Assembly: GCA_018435125.1 (NCBI GenBank)
Contig: JAHDNZ010000071.1
Span: 1 to 46,067, forward strand
Source: Bacillota bacterium
GTDB taxonomy: Bacteria > Bacillota > DTU065
DNA length: 46,067 nucleotides
Direction of reading: 5' to 3'
Part shown: positions 1-7,890 of the stretch, in pieces
Layout of the letters: each line of letters begins with the position of its first letter
How positions within the stretch are numbered: position 1 is the first letter of the stretch
Translations under genes and position numbers: made by a program
The notes under the pieces: generated by a model
Told to the model about the DNA's origin: nothing
The model's input: the letters and a program-made list of their open reading frames with translations, nothing else
Database searches by the model: none

Positions 1-225
1 ACCGTCAAATGCTTCTTCTTTTGAAATGAGTTCGGTGTCTATACTGTATGTTTCATGTTCGGCAACCTCTCCATCAGCAGTACAATGACTTTTATTAATG
101 AATCGTTTGTAATCATTAGGGTTGCATTTTTTCAACTTTACAGAATTCGAATCAATTGCTTTTTGAGCACGTTCTATCTGAGAGGTGCGGATATGCAGAA
201 ACAGATAAAACCGGTAATTCGGCAC
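1..225 (-). pseudogene. IS1634-type (IS4-like) transposase fragment, cut by the window edge
   Basis: The minus strand is open from 225 to the window edge. It reads RTSQIERAQKAI, then NDYKRFINKSHCTADGEVAE, then a stretch ending SKEEAFDG. This order (ERA-K-I, NDYKRF, a DGE motif, an EEA-x-DG motif) is the central part of IS1634-type DDE transposases as known from the family. Upstream in this frame are two stops (226-228 and 232-234), so the N-terminal half is missing or frameshifted. The fragment points opposite to the C-terminal transposase piece at 412-690, so the two are not one simple element. A large part may lie beyond position 1. Confidence 0.6.
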
Positions 226-411
226 TTACTTCTAAACTTCCATCCGAGGATTTGGTATTTCCTCAAACTGCTTCAATAGACTTGACAACATTTTCCGAAG
301 AACTCTAGCAGTAGTATAGCAAGGAAGATAGGCAACATCAGCTAAACTGTGTGACCTGTATTAATATAAGGTTATATCTCATCACTTTGTGGTTCATGTA
401 CGTTCTTTTAA

Positions 412-690
412 AATTTTCCAGAAATTGCCGTGCATTTTACAACCTGTTTCATAGCGTTGATTATTTATAGAATTCTGGAAAAGAAACTGAATGAGCAGTT
501 CACATGTAACACTATTATCCGCAGCCTACGAAAAATGGACTTTAAGGAATTAAAGGGGGAAGGCTATGAGCCGCCATATACTAGAACTGACTTTACTGAT
601 GCATTGCATGAAACATTCGGGTTCCGTACAGATTACGAAATCGTCACATTAAAACAAATAAAAAAATTTAAGGCAACAAAAAGCAGATAA
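412..690 (+). pseudogene. IS1634-type transposase C-terminal remnant
   Basis: The plus strand is open from 412 to the TAA at 690 and encodes only the C-terminal end of a transposase. Motifs in order are VHFTTCFIALIIYRILEKKL, a linker, then YTRTDFTDALHETFGFRTDY, the typical end of IS1634-type transposases. The catalytic DDE core is absent; a stop at 409-411 closes the frame upstream. The GTG at 430 is probably not a real start but an internal codon. A terminator-like hairpin follows 30 bases after the stop, as expected of the 3' end of such an element. It is non-functional as transposase. Confidence 0.75.
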
Positions 691-716
691 CATTGTGCAT
701 TTTTTCAAAAGAAACA

Positions 717-757
717 AAAGCCTAAGATCCAATGATTTCAATGGATCTCAGGCTTTT
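717..757 (+). terminator. Hairpin terminator after the transposase remnant
   Basis: The arms AAGCCTAAGATCC and GGATCTCAGGCTT pair with one mismatch over 13 bases. A further near-complementary inner part and a T-run follow. It lies just after the transposase remnant and probably belonged to the insertion element. The stretch 758-871 holds no convincing gene. Confidence 0.65.
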
Positions 758-871
758 TCTTGTCTGCAACTGTCAAAGACGGGATTATACAGTAAAATCA
801 TTCTTCAATCAATTCGTCATATGTAAAACCGCCGAGGTTTTTGCCCGGCAGTTTTTATACTATGTACTTTT

Positions 872-1768
872 TTATTTCCGTTTGACTGGAACAAAAACCG
901 ATGCGCAATTCGCCTGTCTAAATCGTGCGATGACCTTTCGGCTGTTATCGAACCTATAATCGGGATGGGAGGAAAAATATAGCTTATCCATGTGGTTGAA
1001 TGCTACATCATAGGGCATGGACGGATTATCTCCGTTAAATTCTTTTTGCGTAATATGGACGTATAATCCACCGGGTAGTGTAACTTTTTCAACGCTGTCC
1101 GGCAAACCTTCAAAAGAGCTGACACGGGAGCCGAAACAGCTTTTGTAACTGTTCTCCCAGTCAACCGGAAATCCGTAGAAGTCGCCTTGATTGTACCTTG
1201 CCAATCCGGTTTTATAAACCTCAGCTGCCACTTCAAAATAATCAAATATACACTTATCTCCTTCTTCACCGTGAGGACGGGTACAACAAGCGATTTTCCA
1301 TGGCGGCAACAAAACAGGCTTGACCTCAAAGGTATCAAAACGGTCACTTTCCTTTTCCGGCTTGCGGATAGGCTCATATTTAGTCAGCAGATCGCCGCCT
1401 GCATTCCATGTGTTCATGGGGAATCCCCAAAGATTAAAAATGTAATCCGTGTCATTACGGAATCCGCTGATAAAATATTCGTCCGCGTGCATTCGCTCGC
1501 CGTAACCGATTCGTCCCTCACGCTTTTGTTCGTTGATTTCCATCTTCGCATAACGGCAGGTAGGAAGCGTAAGTGTTGCTGTATGCTCCGGTAAAAATTC
1601 CGGCAGATTATCAAGACTGTCAACAAGTACACCCACAATCACGTTGTAATTCCCATCACCGTGGACATCACAGCGTGTGCTGATAATTTCGGATTCGCTT
1701 AGGTTTACACCGAGAGTTTCAGCAAGAAAAGCGATTGTACCCTCGGAGATGTATTTCTTTACAATCAT
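872..1768 (-). CDS. GyrI-like (AraC effector-binding type) protein, 298 aa
   Basis: The C-terminal half (about residues 145-298) has the pattern of GyrI-like small-molecule-binding domains: FEVKPVLLPPWKIACCTRPH, then VEKVTLPGGLYVHI, then a PYDVAFNHMDKLYF segment and a final strand ending VFVPVKRK. The first 140 residues resemble no domain I recognise. There is no HTH, so it would bind a ligand rather than DNA. It is the last gene of the AraC run, 8 bases after the preceding small gene, in another frame and without a clear Shine-Dalgarno. Coupled translation or a frameshift separating it from the 78-residue tagged protein are both possible. Family assignment is moderate and function unknown. 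Confidence 0.6.
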   Translation of the reverse strand: MIVKKYISEGTIAFLAETLGVNLSESEIISTRCDVHGDGNYNVIVGVLVDSLDNLPEFLPEHTATLTLPTCRYAKMEINEQKREGRIGYGERMHADEYFISGFRNDTDYIFNLWGFPMNTWNAGGDLLTKYEPIRKPEKESDRFDTFEVKPVLLPPWKIACCTRPHGEEGDKCIFDYFEVAAEVYKTGLARYNQGDFYGFPVDWENSYKSCFGSRVSSFEGLPDSVEKVTLPGGLYVHITQKEFNGDNPSMPYDVAFNHMDKLYFSSHPDYRFDNSRKVIARFRQANCASVFVPVKRK

Positions 1769-1776
1769 ATAATCGT

Positions 1777-2013
1777 TTAAGGCTTTGCTGTCAAATCTAC
1801 CGATAATGGATATCCCTGACTTTCAAAGCTTACCGGAACCTTTATGCCCACAAGGTTCATTTTCGACCTATCCACAATGGAGCAAAGGTCGTTGACTGCT
1901 TCCACAAAGGTTTCCATTCGGTTCATTTTTTCCATCATATTCAAAATCTCCGGCTTATTCTTCGGACTATAGCTTTCAGGGGCTGGGGTTATCTTTTTAA
2001 CAGGCTCACTCAC
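1777..2013 (-). CDS. 78-aa protein carrying the ESYSPK tag
   Basis: It starts at GTG with GTGAGGTG upstream, and overlaps the end of the preceding gene by 8 bases (GTGAGTGA). Residues 1-27 are the tag (MSEPVKK, then PESYSPKNKPEILNMMEKM). The remaining 50 residues contain a helical stretch (FVEAVNDLCSIVDRS) and a short beta-rich end. No catalytic domain is present, so it is almost only tag. It could be a small partner protein, a decoy, or the N-terminal part of the following GyrI-like gene separated by a frame change. No characterised family recognised. Confidence 0.6.
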   Translation of the reverse strand: MSEPVKKITPAPESYSPKNKPEILNMMEKMNRMETFVEAVNDLCSIVDRSKMNLVGIKVPVSFESQGYPLSVDLTAKP

Positions 2014-3805
2014 AAGCTAACACCTCACAAACTTTTTGTAGAAGCACTATTATCCTTTGATCGATTGCTCGGCATTTCGTTAAAACATCAATCAATAAAT
2101 TTCGTCGTTCATTGTTCGTCATCGTTAATCTGCTTTTTTTACCGTTTTCGCGATGGAATCCAAGCTCAGCATCCTCGAATGCTAAATCTCGTACAGCTTC
2201 GCAATTATGAATCAAATCCGTCAGTTCTGGAAATTCGCCATATGTTTCCGCACACACTTTCAAAAACTCATAAAAATGCAACCGGTTTTCATATAGAATA
2301 ATGAACTGGGGGAACACAGGAAAATGCATATAGAAAACGTCACTGTTTTCAGCGTTGGCCTGTTGCAATAATGCGATCCAAGCATCATAAATTCCTATCC
2401 CGGCTCCTTTTAATTTGGTAAAGTCCATGCAGGGCGATGGGGTGGTCATCATTTCAAGCGCTTGTTTGAGAGATTGACGATACATGTCACGGGGTTGGCG
2501 TATTTCACCTGTATCTTCAAGGATTAACAGCCGCTTCACATGGGCTGTCCGGTTCTTGCGTTTATAATATTTTTGGAAATTGAAGGAGCAGTTCTTTTTG
2601 TCATCTCCATCCAAAAAAGGACAGCAAAACAGTGTTTTGCCTTCTTCGGCATACCCAAAGACAAAATGCATATCCTTGTATTCCTTTGGCTCTATGATAA
2701 CGGTTTTCTCGCTTGAAACTGCAGTACAGACATAATCACGCACTTGCGCTTGTGCCCAATCCGAACAGTCAACGACCTGTAGCTTTATGCCGTATAACCC
2801 AAGGCAATTCTGCAAATGATCGCCTTCAAAAAGCTCCGAATAGTCAACCCCATACGCTTCAGTAGAAAGAGCGCCTTGTATGCGGTATTGCAAATCATCG
2901 TTGATTTGTTCGCCCTTTTCGTTCAACCGGGATTCTTTTCCATAGAATAAGAAAACAGCCGAAAATATAGCCGGGTATGCATTGGAATGCGGCCATCCTA
3001 CCCCGGTGTATGCGGCGGTCTTTCCTTTCGGCTTGATTCGGTATTGCGGAGGGTAGCGTAGTTCGTTCTTCTTTACGGTTTCCATCATGTTTAATATCTC
3101 TGGTTTATGTTTCGGGTAATAGCTTTCGGTATTTGTTGCTTCCCATTTTTCTTTTGTAATAAGCATTTTACATCCTGTAAACTCAATAGGATTTCCATGT
3201 TCATCGTTAACAAAAGAGGCTGATTCACGTATTTCGGTAATTTCCATTCCGAGAGCTTTCAGTGGTGCGATTTGTTCTGCGCATTCAAGCGGATTCCCGG
3301 CTGTTACGCCATTGACGCCCAATTTTTCGAAGGCGTATTGTGTCATGAGAGATAATGCTTCGGTATCAAGGCTGTTGTCCTGATAGGTGGTGTGCCATAC
3401 ATGCCCCAAATCCAAAATGCCCTCATCATTTACATTGTTGTAAGCGATAAAACCAATCAGCTTCATGGACGGTTTCAAGCAGACTGCAAAGTAGATATCT
3501 TCACCCGCAAAATATGCGACAGCGTTTTTACATCCCTCGTAATCAGTCGGCCACTGGATGTCATAATTCCGCATAGATGAGTTCATTCTGTCATTTGCCA
3601 ATTCGCATACTGCTTCGGCGTCCTCGATGGTGAATCGACGGATAATCAGCCTGTCGGTTTCCATGAAAAACGGCTTGTTTGCACGTTCGTAAACCAGGGC
3701 TGTATCACCATTTATCTTTTTCGCCAGCTTTAATATTTCCGGAAGCGTGCGAGGCGAAAAATCCTGCGGGAGGTTCTCACAGTAAAACTTTTTTACTGTG
3801 TTCAT
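2006..3805 (-). CDS. Tagged fusion: GNAT acetyltransferase plus BtrH-like domain, 599 aa
   Basis: Residues 1-30 hold a diverged tag (DFSPRTLPEILKLAKK). Residues 47-219 are a RimJ/RimL-type GNAT acetyltransferase (ETDRLIIRRFTIEDAEAV at the start, LIGFIAYNNV in the core). Residues 226-244 are a second, near-perfect tag (TESYYPKHKPEILNMMETV). Residues 250-599 look like the domain of the two upstream proteins. Where those have Cys this one has SNAYPAIFSAV, with no Cys, but it keeps a His in DMHFVFGYA (H380). The fusion suggests acetyl transfer and the BtrH-like step share a target or scaffold. Its ATG lies 2 bases after the upstream stop, with GAGGAT inside that gene. The substrate is unknown. 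Confidence 0.65.
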   Translation of the reverse strand: MNTVKKFYCENLPQDFSPRTLPEILKLAKKINGDTALVYERANKPFFMETDRLIIRRFTIEDAEAVCELANDRMNSSMRNYDIQWPTDYEGCKNAVAYFAGEDIYFAVCLKPSMKLIGFIAYNNVNDEGILDLGHVWHTTYQDNSLDTEALSLMTQYAFEKLGVNGVTAGNPLECAEQIAPLKALGMEITEIRESASFVNDEHGNPIEFTGCKMLITKEKWEATNTESYYPKHKPEILNMMETVKKNELRYPPQYRIKPKGKTAAYTGVGWPHSNAYPAIFSAVFLFYGKESRLNEKGEQINDDLQYRIQGALSTEAYGVDYSELFEGDHLQNCLGLYGIKLQVVDCSDWAQAQVRDYVCTAVSSEKTVIIEPKEYKDMHFVFGYAEEGKTLFCCPFLDGDDKKNCSFNFQKYYKRKNRTAHVKRLLILEDTGEIRQPRDMYRQSLKQALEMMTTPSPCMDFTKLKGAGIGIYDAWIALLQQANAENSDVFYMHFPVFPQFIILYENRLHFYEFLKVCAETYGEFPELTDLIHNCEAVRDLAFEDAELGFHRENGKKSRLTMTNNERRNLLIDVLTKCRAIDQRIIVLLQKVCEVLACE

Positions 3806-3807
3806 AA

Positions 3808-5040
3808 TCAGTTATCCTCTTCATAAGCCATCAGGATTTCATCACAAAGCCCGCCCATTTTCCTCAAAATCTCGGCAATTTGTATCCGAAACTCATGCTT
3901 TCGGAAATTATCCATTGACGGAAAGAAACCGCCGTGTAGCGTCCAGATTTCTTGCCTGTAATTCTGCATTTTTTCATAGAGCGGCAGTAGCTTTACAGCC
4001 ATTGACAAGTCGGGATATTGTTCGACAGCATCTTTGAAAAAATCATATGCTGAGCTTGTACATACACAGCAATAGGGAGAGCAATGTAAATTCCAACAAA
4101 TATCGCCCAGTTCATCATCATTTTTATCTTCAAAATAGGAATCTGTTTCCAGTGTGTCAGCCCAAACTCCAAACGCTGTTTTTCCAAAAACATAACGTCC
4201 GCCATCACCCTCAGCCGGGAGCAATGACAGAAAAGCGGGTATAGAATCAATCACGCTTTGATAAATCTGCCGCCTATCAGGCTTTTCAATTTTATCTCCG
4301 GCAAAAAACAAACCTTTCGTGGTGTCAAGACCGTGTGTAATAGTCGAATAACCATATTCGTCCACAGACCCTTCCGGTAAACGTTCCGGACCAGTATAAA
4401 GATTGACATACAGCACATCATTTTCATCGTAGCCGCCTATTAAGCAACCTTCTCTTAAGGGGTCAAAATGGCTTCTCCCATCAGGTGACACACCACTCAA
4501 TGTAACCTTGAGTAAGGTTACATTTCCCATTCCCCAAGCCAGAACAGGGATACCTTTATCAACAGAGGCTTTAATGGCGTTCATCACAGCACGAAAATCC
4601 TTTTTGATTTGTTCGGTGGAAAGATAGATGCAATCATATCCGAAAGCAGCGTATGCTTTTTTTACAAATTGCGGTGTAAAGAAATAATTGGTCACACCGC
4701 TGTCACACTGCACATTGTTCGGATTACCTTTTTCAGCGGCGTACAGATAAGTGAAATTATCGCCGGTAAAGTTAGCGTAGAAATGATAATCGTCAATTTC
4801 AGAGCCGAGCTTTTTACCCATTGAACAAATAGCCGAACACAAAAAACAATTTTCCCAATTTTGAATCCTGCGATATTCTTTTATTTTATTTGATGTACGA
4901 GGTGGTTCACCCCCTGCAAAGGGATCGGCAATGGTGTCGGATGCAAAAGCAGCATATTCCGCCATCGTTACAATTTCAGGTTTTGATTTTGGGGAATAGC
5001 TCTCTGGGATGGAGTTTATTTTTTTAACAGATTCGTTCAT
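3808..5040 (-). CDS. Tagged papain-like (BtrH_N-like) protein, 410 aa
   Basis: The start chosen is the ATG at 5040, because GGGAGGG lies 6 bases before it; an ATG 15 bases upstream lacks this. Residues 1-27 are the tag (MNESVKK, then PESYSPKSKPEIVTMAE). At 61-79 is NWENCFLCSAICSMGKKLG, which resembles the nucleophile helix of C39/BtrH_N papain-like folds (C65, C68, C72). The later strand EGCLIGGYDEND stands where a catalytic His would be expected, but has no His. BtrH in butirosin biosynthesis transfers an acyl group from a carrier protein to an aminoglycoside; the same reaction here is only a guess. It follows the upstream tagged gene after 2 bases. Confidence 0.6.
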   Translation of the reverse strand: MNESVKKINSIPESYSPKSKPEIVTMAEYAAFASDTIADPFAGGEPPRTSNKIKEYRRIQNWENCFLCSAICSMGKKLGSEIDDYHFYANFTGDNFTYLYAAEKGNPNNVQCDSGVTNYFFTPQFVKKAYAAFGYDCIYLSTEQIKKDFRAVMNAIKASVDKGIPVLAWGMGNVTLLKVTLSGVSPDGRSHFDPLREGCLIGGYDENDVLYVNLYTGPERLPEGSVDEYGYSTITHGLDTTKGLFFAGDKIEKPDRRQIYQSVIDSIPAFLSLLPAEGDGGRYVFGKTAFGVWADTLETDSYFEDKNDDELGDICWNLHCSPYCCVCTSSAYDFFKDAVEQYPDLSMAVKLLPLYEKMQNYRQEIWTLHGGFFPSMDNFRKHEFRIQIAEILRKMGGLCDEILMAYEEDN

Positions 5041-5042
5041 TT

Positions 5043-6239
5043 TTATCCCTCCCAATTCTCCAAAACATTTTTAATTAATATCCGCGCCTGTTTTTCAAAT
5101 TCTTTGTTTCCTTTTAGAGCCACCGCCAGTTCTTTCCGTCGCTGTGCTACGGTAAATGTGGCTGACCTAAAGTCTGGTGTGCCGTTAAAAACAGGTGTTG
5201 TTTCGTTATATGGTACGACTGCCAGAAGATTATCAACCATGCTTTTATAAATCTTTGTTACTTCGGTCAATATTGCTTTATTTTTTCCATCTAGTAAAAC
5301 GATGCTGTTTTCAAGATAGACATACGCTGCATGGCGGGCGTCCAGCAAGGATCCAATATGATAGCAGTCATTGCCACACTTTTCCTTGTATTCTGCGTCG
5401 CTCAATTCAAATCCGGAAATCAACACATCATAGGCATCATATCCAAATTTGTGCGATTCGGTTGGTTTGTGCTCGAACATCATAATACACGTTTCAAGAG
5501 AAACCTTTAACGCTTGCTTATGCGGGATAGATTTGCCTTTTTTATCGTAAAAGCGTGTTAACGCGCTTGGAATCAAACCTGGAAACCCGCTTTGATAAAA
5601 ATAGTTATTTTCGGTGAAAATTTCATTTTCAGGAACTATAGGAGATTGGTTTTCAATCGTTTTTTTGGTCGGCTCGTAATGCTGACAATCAAAATAAGTG
5701 CGTCCAAAAAACTTATCTTGACCGTTCTCGACAGCGTAACCACAGGTAAGTGTCCATTCCGGTGCCCCTCTGCCGCCGACCAATAAAATAGGAATCCCGC
5801 TTTCAATACTCTTTTTTGCTTGTGCGACGATTTCTTTTTCATCGCTTAGCGTGTAAACAGATATACCCAGCGCATCGCCGACATTCTTTTCACACAGCTT
5901 GCCATTTTGTGGCATTTGACTGCTGGGATCCCAGTCGTCCCGCATAAGGGCCTGCCAGCACACGCCGGATAGTCCCATCACTTCCTCATAGGAAATCGGA
6001 ATCCCTGTAGCGTTTAGGAGAGCAGTAATGCAGCCACAATAGGAATTGTCTAGCCACTGTCCCCATTTCAAAAAGGGTACTCCGTCAATATAGCTGCCGC
6101 CACCTTCAGATTTGACCGAATAAGCCATCTCCTTCCTTGCCCTTGTCGCTTCCTCCGCCATAGCTAAAATATCCGGTTTGTGTTTCGGGCTATAGCTCTC
6201 TGGACTTTGTTCAAAAATTTTCTTGATAGCCCCACTCAT
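5043..6239 (-). CDS. Tagged papain-like (BtrH_N-like) protein, 398 aa
   Basis: Starts at ATG with AAAGGAGGTG upstream. Residues 1-29 are the tag (MSGAIKKI, then PESYSPKHKPDILAMAEEA). Residues 59-79 (WGQWLDNSYCGCITALLNATG) resemble the Cys-bearing helix of BtrH_N/C39 folds, with C68 and C70. The following PISYEEVMGLSG fits the usual 'loop then small helix' of these proteins. At the expected His strand the sequence is PEWTLTCGYAV, with E161 and W162, so a standard Cys-His dyad is not evident. The C-terminal 170 residues are largely helical. It is the first structural gene after the AraC regulator. Family assignment rests on motif pattern only. Confidence 0.6.
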   Translation of the reverse strand: MSGAIKKIFEQSPESYSPKHKPDILAMAEEATRARKEMAYSVKSEGGGSYIDGVPFLKWGQWLDNSYCGCITALLNATGIPISYEEVMGLSGVCWQALMRDDWDPSSQMPQNGKLCEKNVGDALGISVYTLSDEKEIVAQAKKSIESGIPILLVGGRGAPEWTLTCGYAVENGQDKFFGRTYFDCQHYEPTKKTIENQSPIVPENEIFTENNYFYQSGFPGLIPSALTRFYDKKGKSIPHKQALKVSLETCIMMFEHKPTESHKFGYDAYDVLISGFELSDAEYKEKCGNDCYHIGSLLDARHAAYVYLENSIVLLDGKNKAILTEVTKIYKSMVDNLLAVVPYNETTPVFNGTPDFRSATFTVAQRRKELAVALKGNKEFEKQARILIKNVLENWEG

Positions 6240-6293
6240 AGCATAACACCTCCTTTGGATAGTTCAATTTTACCGAAGTATTCTGCATCACGG

Positions 6294-7574
6294 TTATCCG
6301 TTTTTGTCATTTTTCAATCGCTTATAGATTTTCATACGAATATGTTCGTTATCATATTTTCCGTTTAAGGTTTCATACACTGCAAAAACAGGGGTGTTTT
6401 CGTGGGGGATTGCATTGTTAGCAAGCCACAATTCCATCTTCGCTGCACCCATACAGATATCACCCAAACGGTCGTCGGGCAGCACAGCATACCGACCCGC
6501 TGGGATATGCGTGATTTTCAAATCATTGTTGTTTGATAGCTTGAAGCCACTGCCGCATTCTATTCCGCACCCGCAAACATCATCAGAAACACAAACATAA
6601 AATCTTTGCGCATTTCGTATTAACAGCGGGTGATACTCTTGCAAATAAGCCATCACCTTTTCCGATGCTTTCCGCTCGGCGTTATATCCGCTTTCCCTTG
6701 CTATGAGAAAAGTCATTTCAGGAACGGTGGTTATGGTAATATGCTGTTCCTGTTTTCGCTTTTTAACAGGCAAATACAATTTTAATTTGCAAGGGGAGAG
6801 AGCGTTTCCCTCTTTCCGGTTTGGAAAGATATATTCTTCAAAATAAGCACTCTCTGATTCTTCAAACATGCTTGTGGACAGCCAAGTATTGTATAGATAA
6901 TTCCAAGCTTCATTGATTTCCGGTTCATTATAATTAACAACACAGGTGGCATAAAAATCTGTTTTGCCTATACTCGTGTTGTTATTCGCCTGCTCTGCCA
7001 TCACTTCATAGCAAAACTGATTCCCGATTTGTTTTCCGTTCCTACCAAATACCCGACCCGTTATTTCAACCAATGACGCAACGGCTTTATCCTCAATACC
7101 AATCAAACAGGAATCATAAAATCGGGTTGTCGCACATTCGGGTATAGTTTCCGTACCGACTTTGACCGCAAGGCTGACGCTACTTATATCAAAGGGATAA
7201 AAGTAATAATATGTATCACTCTGCCGGTATTCCAAAGGGGTCATGCCTACAATGCTTTTGAACAGCTTATGAAAAGCCTGTTGGGTTTGCAAGCCGCTTT
7301 CTTCGGCAATGATGGCAAGAGATAAATCTGAGCTTTTGATTTTTTCGCAAGCGTTTGAAATGCGGCGTTTGCGGATATATTCCTTTACCGAATGACCTGT
7401 ACAAGCATAAAAGTCCCGGTATAACTGGCTTGTTGAAACAAAGTGCCGTCCGGCAATGCTTTCTGGCGTTAATTCTTCCGCTAAGTGTTTTTCAATAAAG
7501 GGAAGAACATCGCGGATATATCGCAGCTTTTCGTTCAGCTTGTATTTGGCGGTGGTTTTTCCTGTGGTTATCAT
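6294..7574 (-). CDS. AraC-family regulator with GyrI-like sensor domains, 426 aa
   Basis: Residues about 20-120 are a two-HTH AraC DNA-binding domain: LTPESIAGRHFVSTSQLYRD, then SLAIIAEESGLQTQQAFHKL, then GMTPLEYR. Residues 130-426 appear to be two tandem AraC-effector/GyrI-like halves, the second running from ITITTVPEMTFLIARESGYN to the C-terminus. The DNA-binding domain comes first, as in Rob/SoxS-type regulators with attached sensors. GGAAGGAGGG precedes the ATG, and a MerR-type promoter lies just upstream. Position and direction suggest it controls the tagged genes downstream, possibly in response to a cationic or amphipathic small molecule (inference from GyrI/BmrR-like domains). Confidence 0.8.
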   Translation of the reverse strand: MITTGKTTAKYKLNEKLRYIRDVLPFIEKHLAEELTPESIAGRHFVSTSQLYRDFYACTGHSVKEYIRKRRISNACEKIKSSDLSLAIIAEESGLQTQQAFHKLFKSIVGMTPLEYRQSDTYYYFYPFDISSVSLAVKVGTETIPECATTRFYDSCLIGIEDKAVASLVEITGRVFGRNGKQIGNQFCYEVMAEQANNNTSIGKTDFYATCVVNYNEPEINEAWNYLYNTWLSTSMFEESESAYFEEYIFPNRKEGNALSPCKLKLYLPVKKRKQEQHITITTVPEMTFLIARESGYNAERKASEKVMAYLQEYHPLLIRNAQRFYVCVSDDVCGCGIECGSGFKLSNNNDLKITHIPAGRYAVLPDDRLGDICMGAAKMELWLANNAIPHENTPVFAVYETLNGKYDNEHIRMKIYKRLKNDKNG

Positions 7575-7762
7575 AAAACGATGTCCCTCCTTCCAGTGTA
7601 TTTCGAGTCTACCACTTGACCGTGGGGTAGTGTAAGGCTTTCAATCAACCCGATCTGCTCATAATAATGCAGGGTGCGGGTAGAAATGGAAAGCTTCTTT
7701 GCTATTTCTGTGGTAAGGTTTATGATGGTTTTCCTTTCTGAATGTAGTCCCGAAGCTTGCAT
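7571..7762 (-). pseudogene. merR N-terminal HTH fragment
   Basis: The frame contains INLTTEIAKKLSISTRTLHY then YEQIGLIES, the first helix-turn-helix of MerR-family regulators, which normally continues into a wing and a coiled coil. Here the homology stops at IGLIES and the rest reads through promoter DNA to a stop overlapping the AraC start (ATGA). It is therefore a broken merR of about 35 recognisable codons. A MerR-type promoter at 7809-7839 sits in front of it, as an autoregulated merR would have. The exact start is unclear because no ATG lies next to AGAAAGGAAAACC. Confidence 0.65.
7606..7635 (-). promoter_or_regulatory. MerR-type promoter candidate in front of the AraC gene
   Basis: On the minus strand TTACAC (7635-7630) and TAGACT (7611-7606) are 18 bases apart. 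The spacer contains an imperfect dyad, CTACCCCAC facing GTGGTAG. Overlong spacers with a central dyad are the hallmark of MerR-activated promoters. The predicted transcript begins just upstream of the GGAAGGAGGG ribosome site of the AraC gene. Confidence 0.5.
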
Positions 7763-7808
7763 AGCAAGATTTTCAGCTCGCGAAGCGAGATTCTTTGGGC
7801 TTATATTC

Positions 7809-7839
7809 AGTATAAACAGCTTTGTCGCGTCAAAGTCAA
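7809..7839 (-). promoter_or_regulatory. MerR-type promoter in front of the broken merR
   Basis: On the minus strand TTGACT (7839-7834) and TATACT (7814-7809) are separated by exactly 19 bases. The spacer holds CTTTG-ACGCGA-CAAAG, a 5-bp inverted repeat centred between the two boxes. Both traits match the well-known MerR-family promoter design. It points at the merR remnant. Confidence 0.65.
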
Positions 7840-7890
7840 GGGTTATTAAACAATTTTAAATGCGTATATTTTCGATTTTTTCATGTTCAT

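Noticed and set aside
280-360. A minus-strand open stretch (ADVAYLPCYTTARVLRKML) upstream of the left transposase fragment
   Set aside because: It is in frame with the fragment but separated by two stops, and I cannot match it to the transposase N-terminus; too short to call.
771-871. A minus-strand stretch LPGKNLGGFTYDELIEE ending in TGA just beyond the GyrI-like gene
   Set aside because: It could be a gene end, but only about 18 codons remain and no family could be named.
1187-1594. A 135-codon plus-strand frame opposite the GyrI-like gene
   Set aside because: It is antisense to a better-supported gene, has no ribosome site and no recognisable domain.
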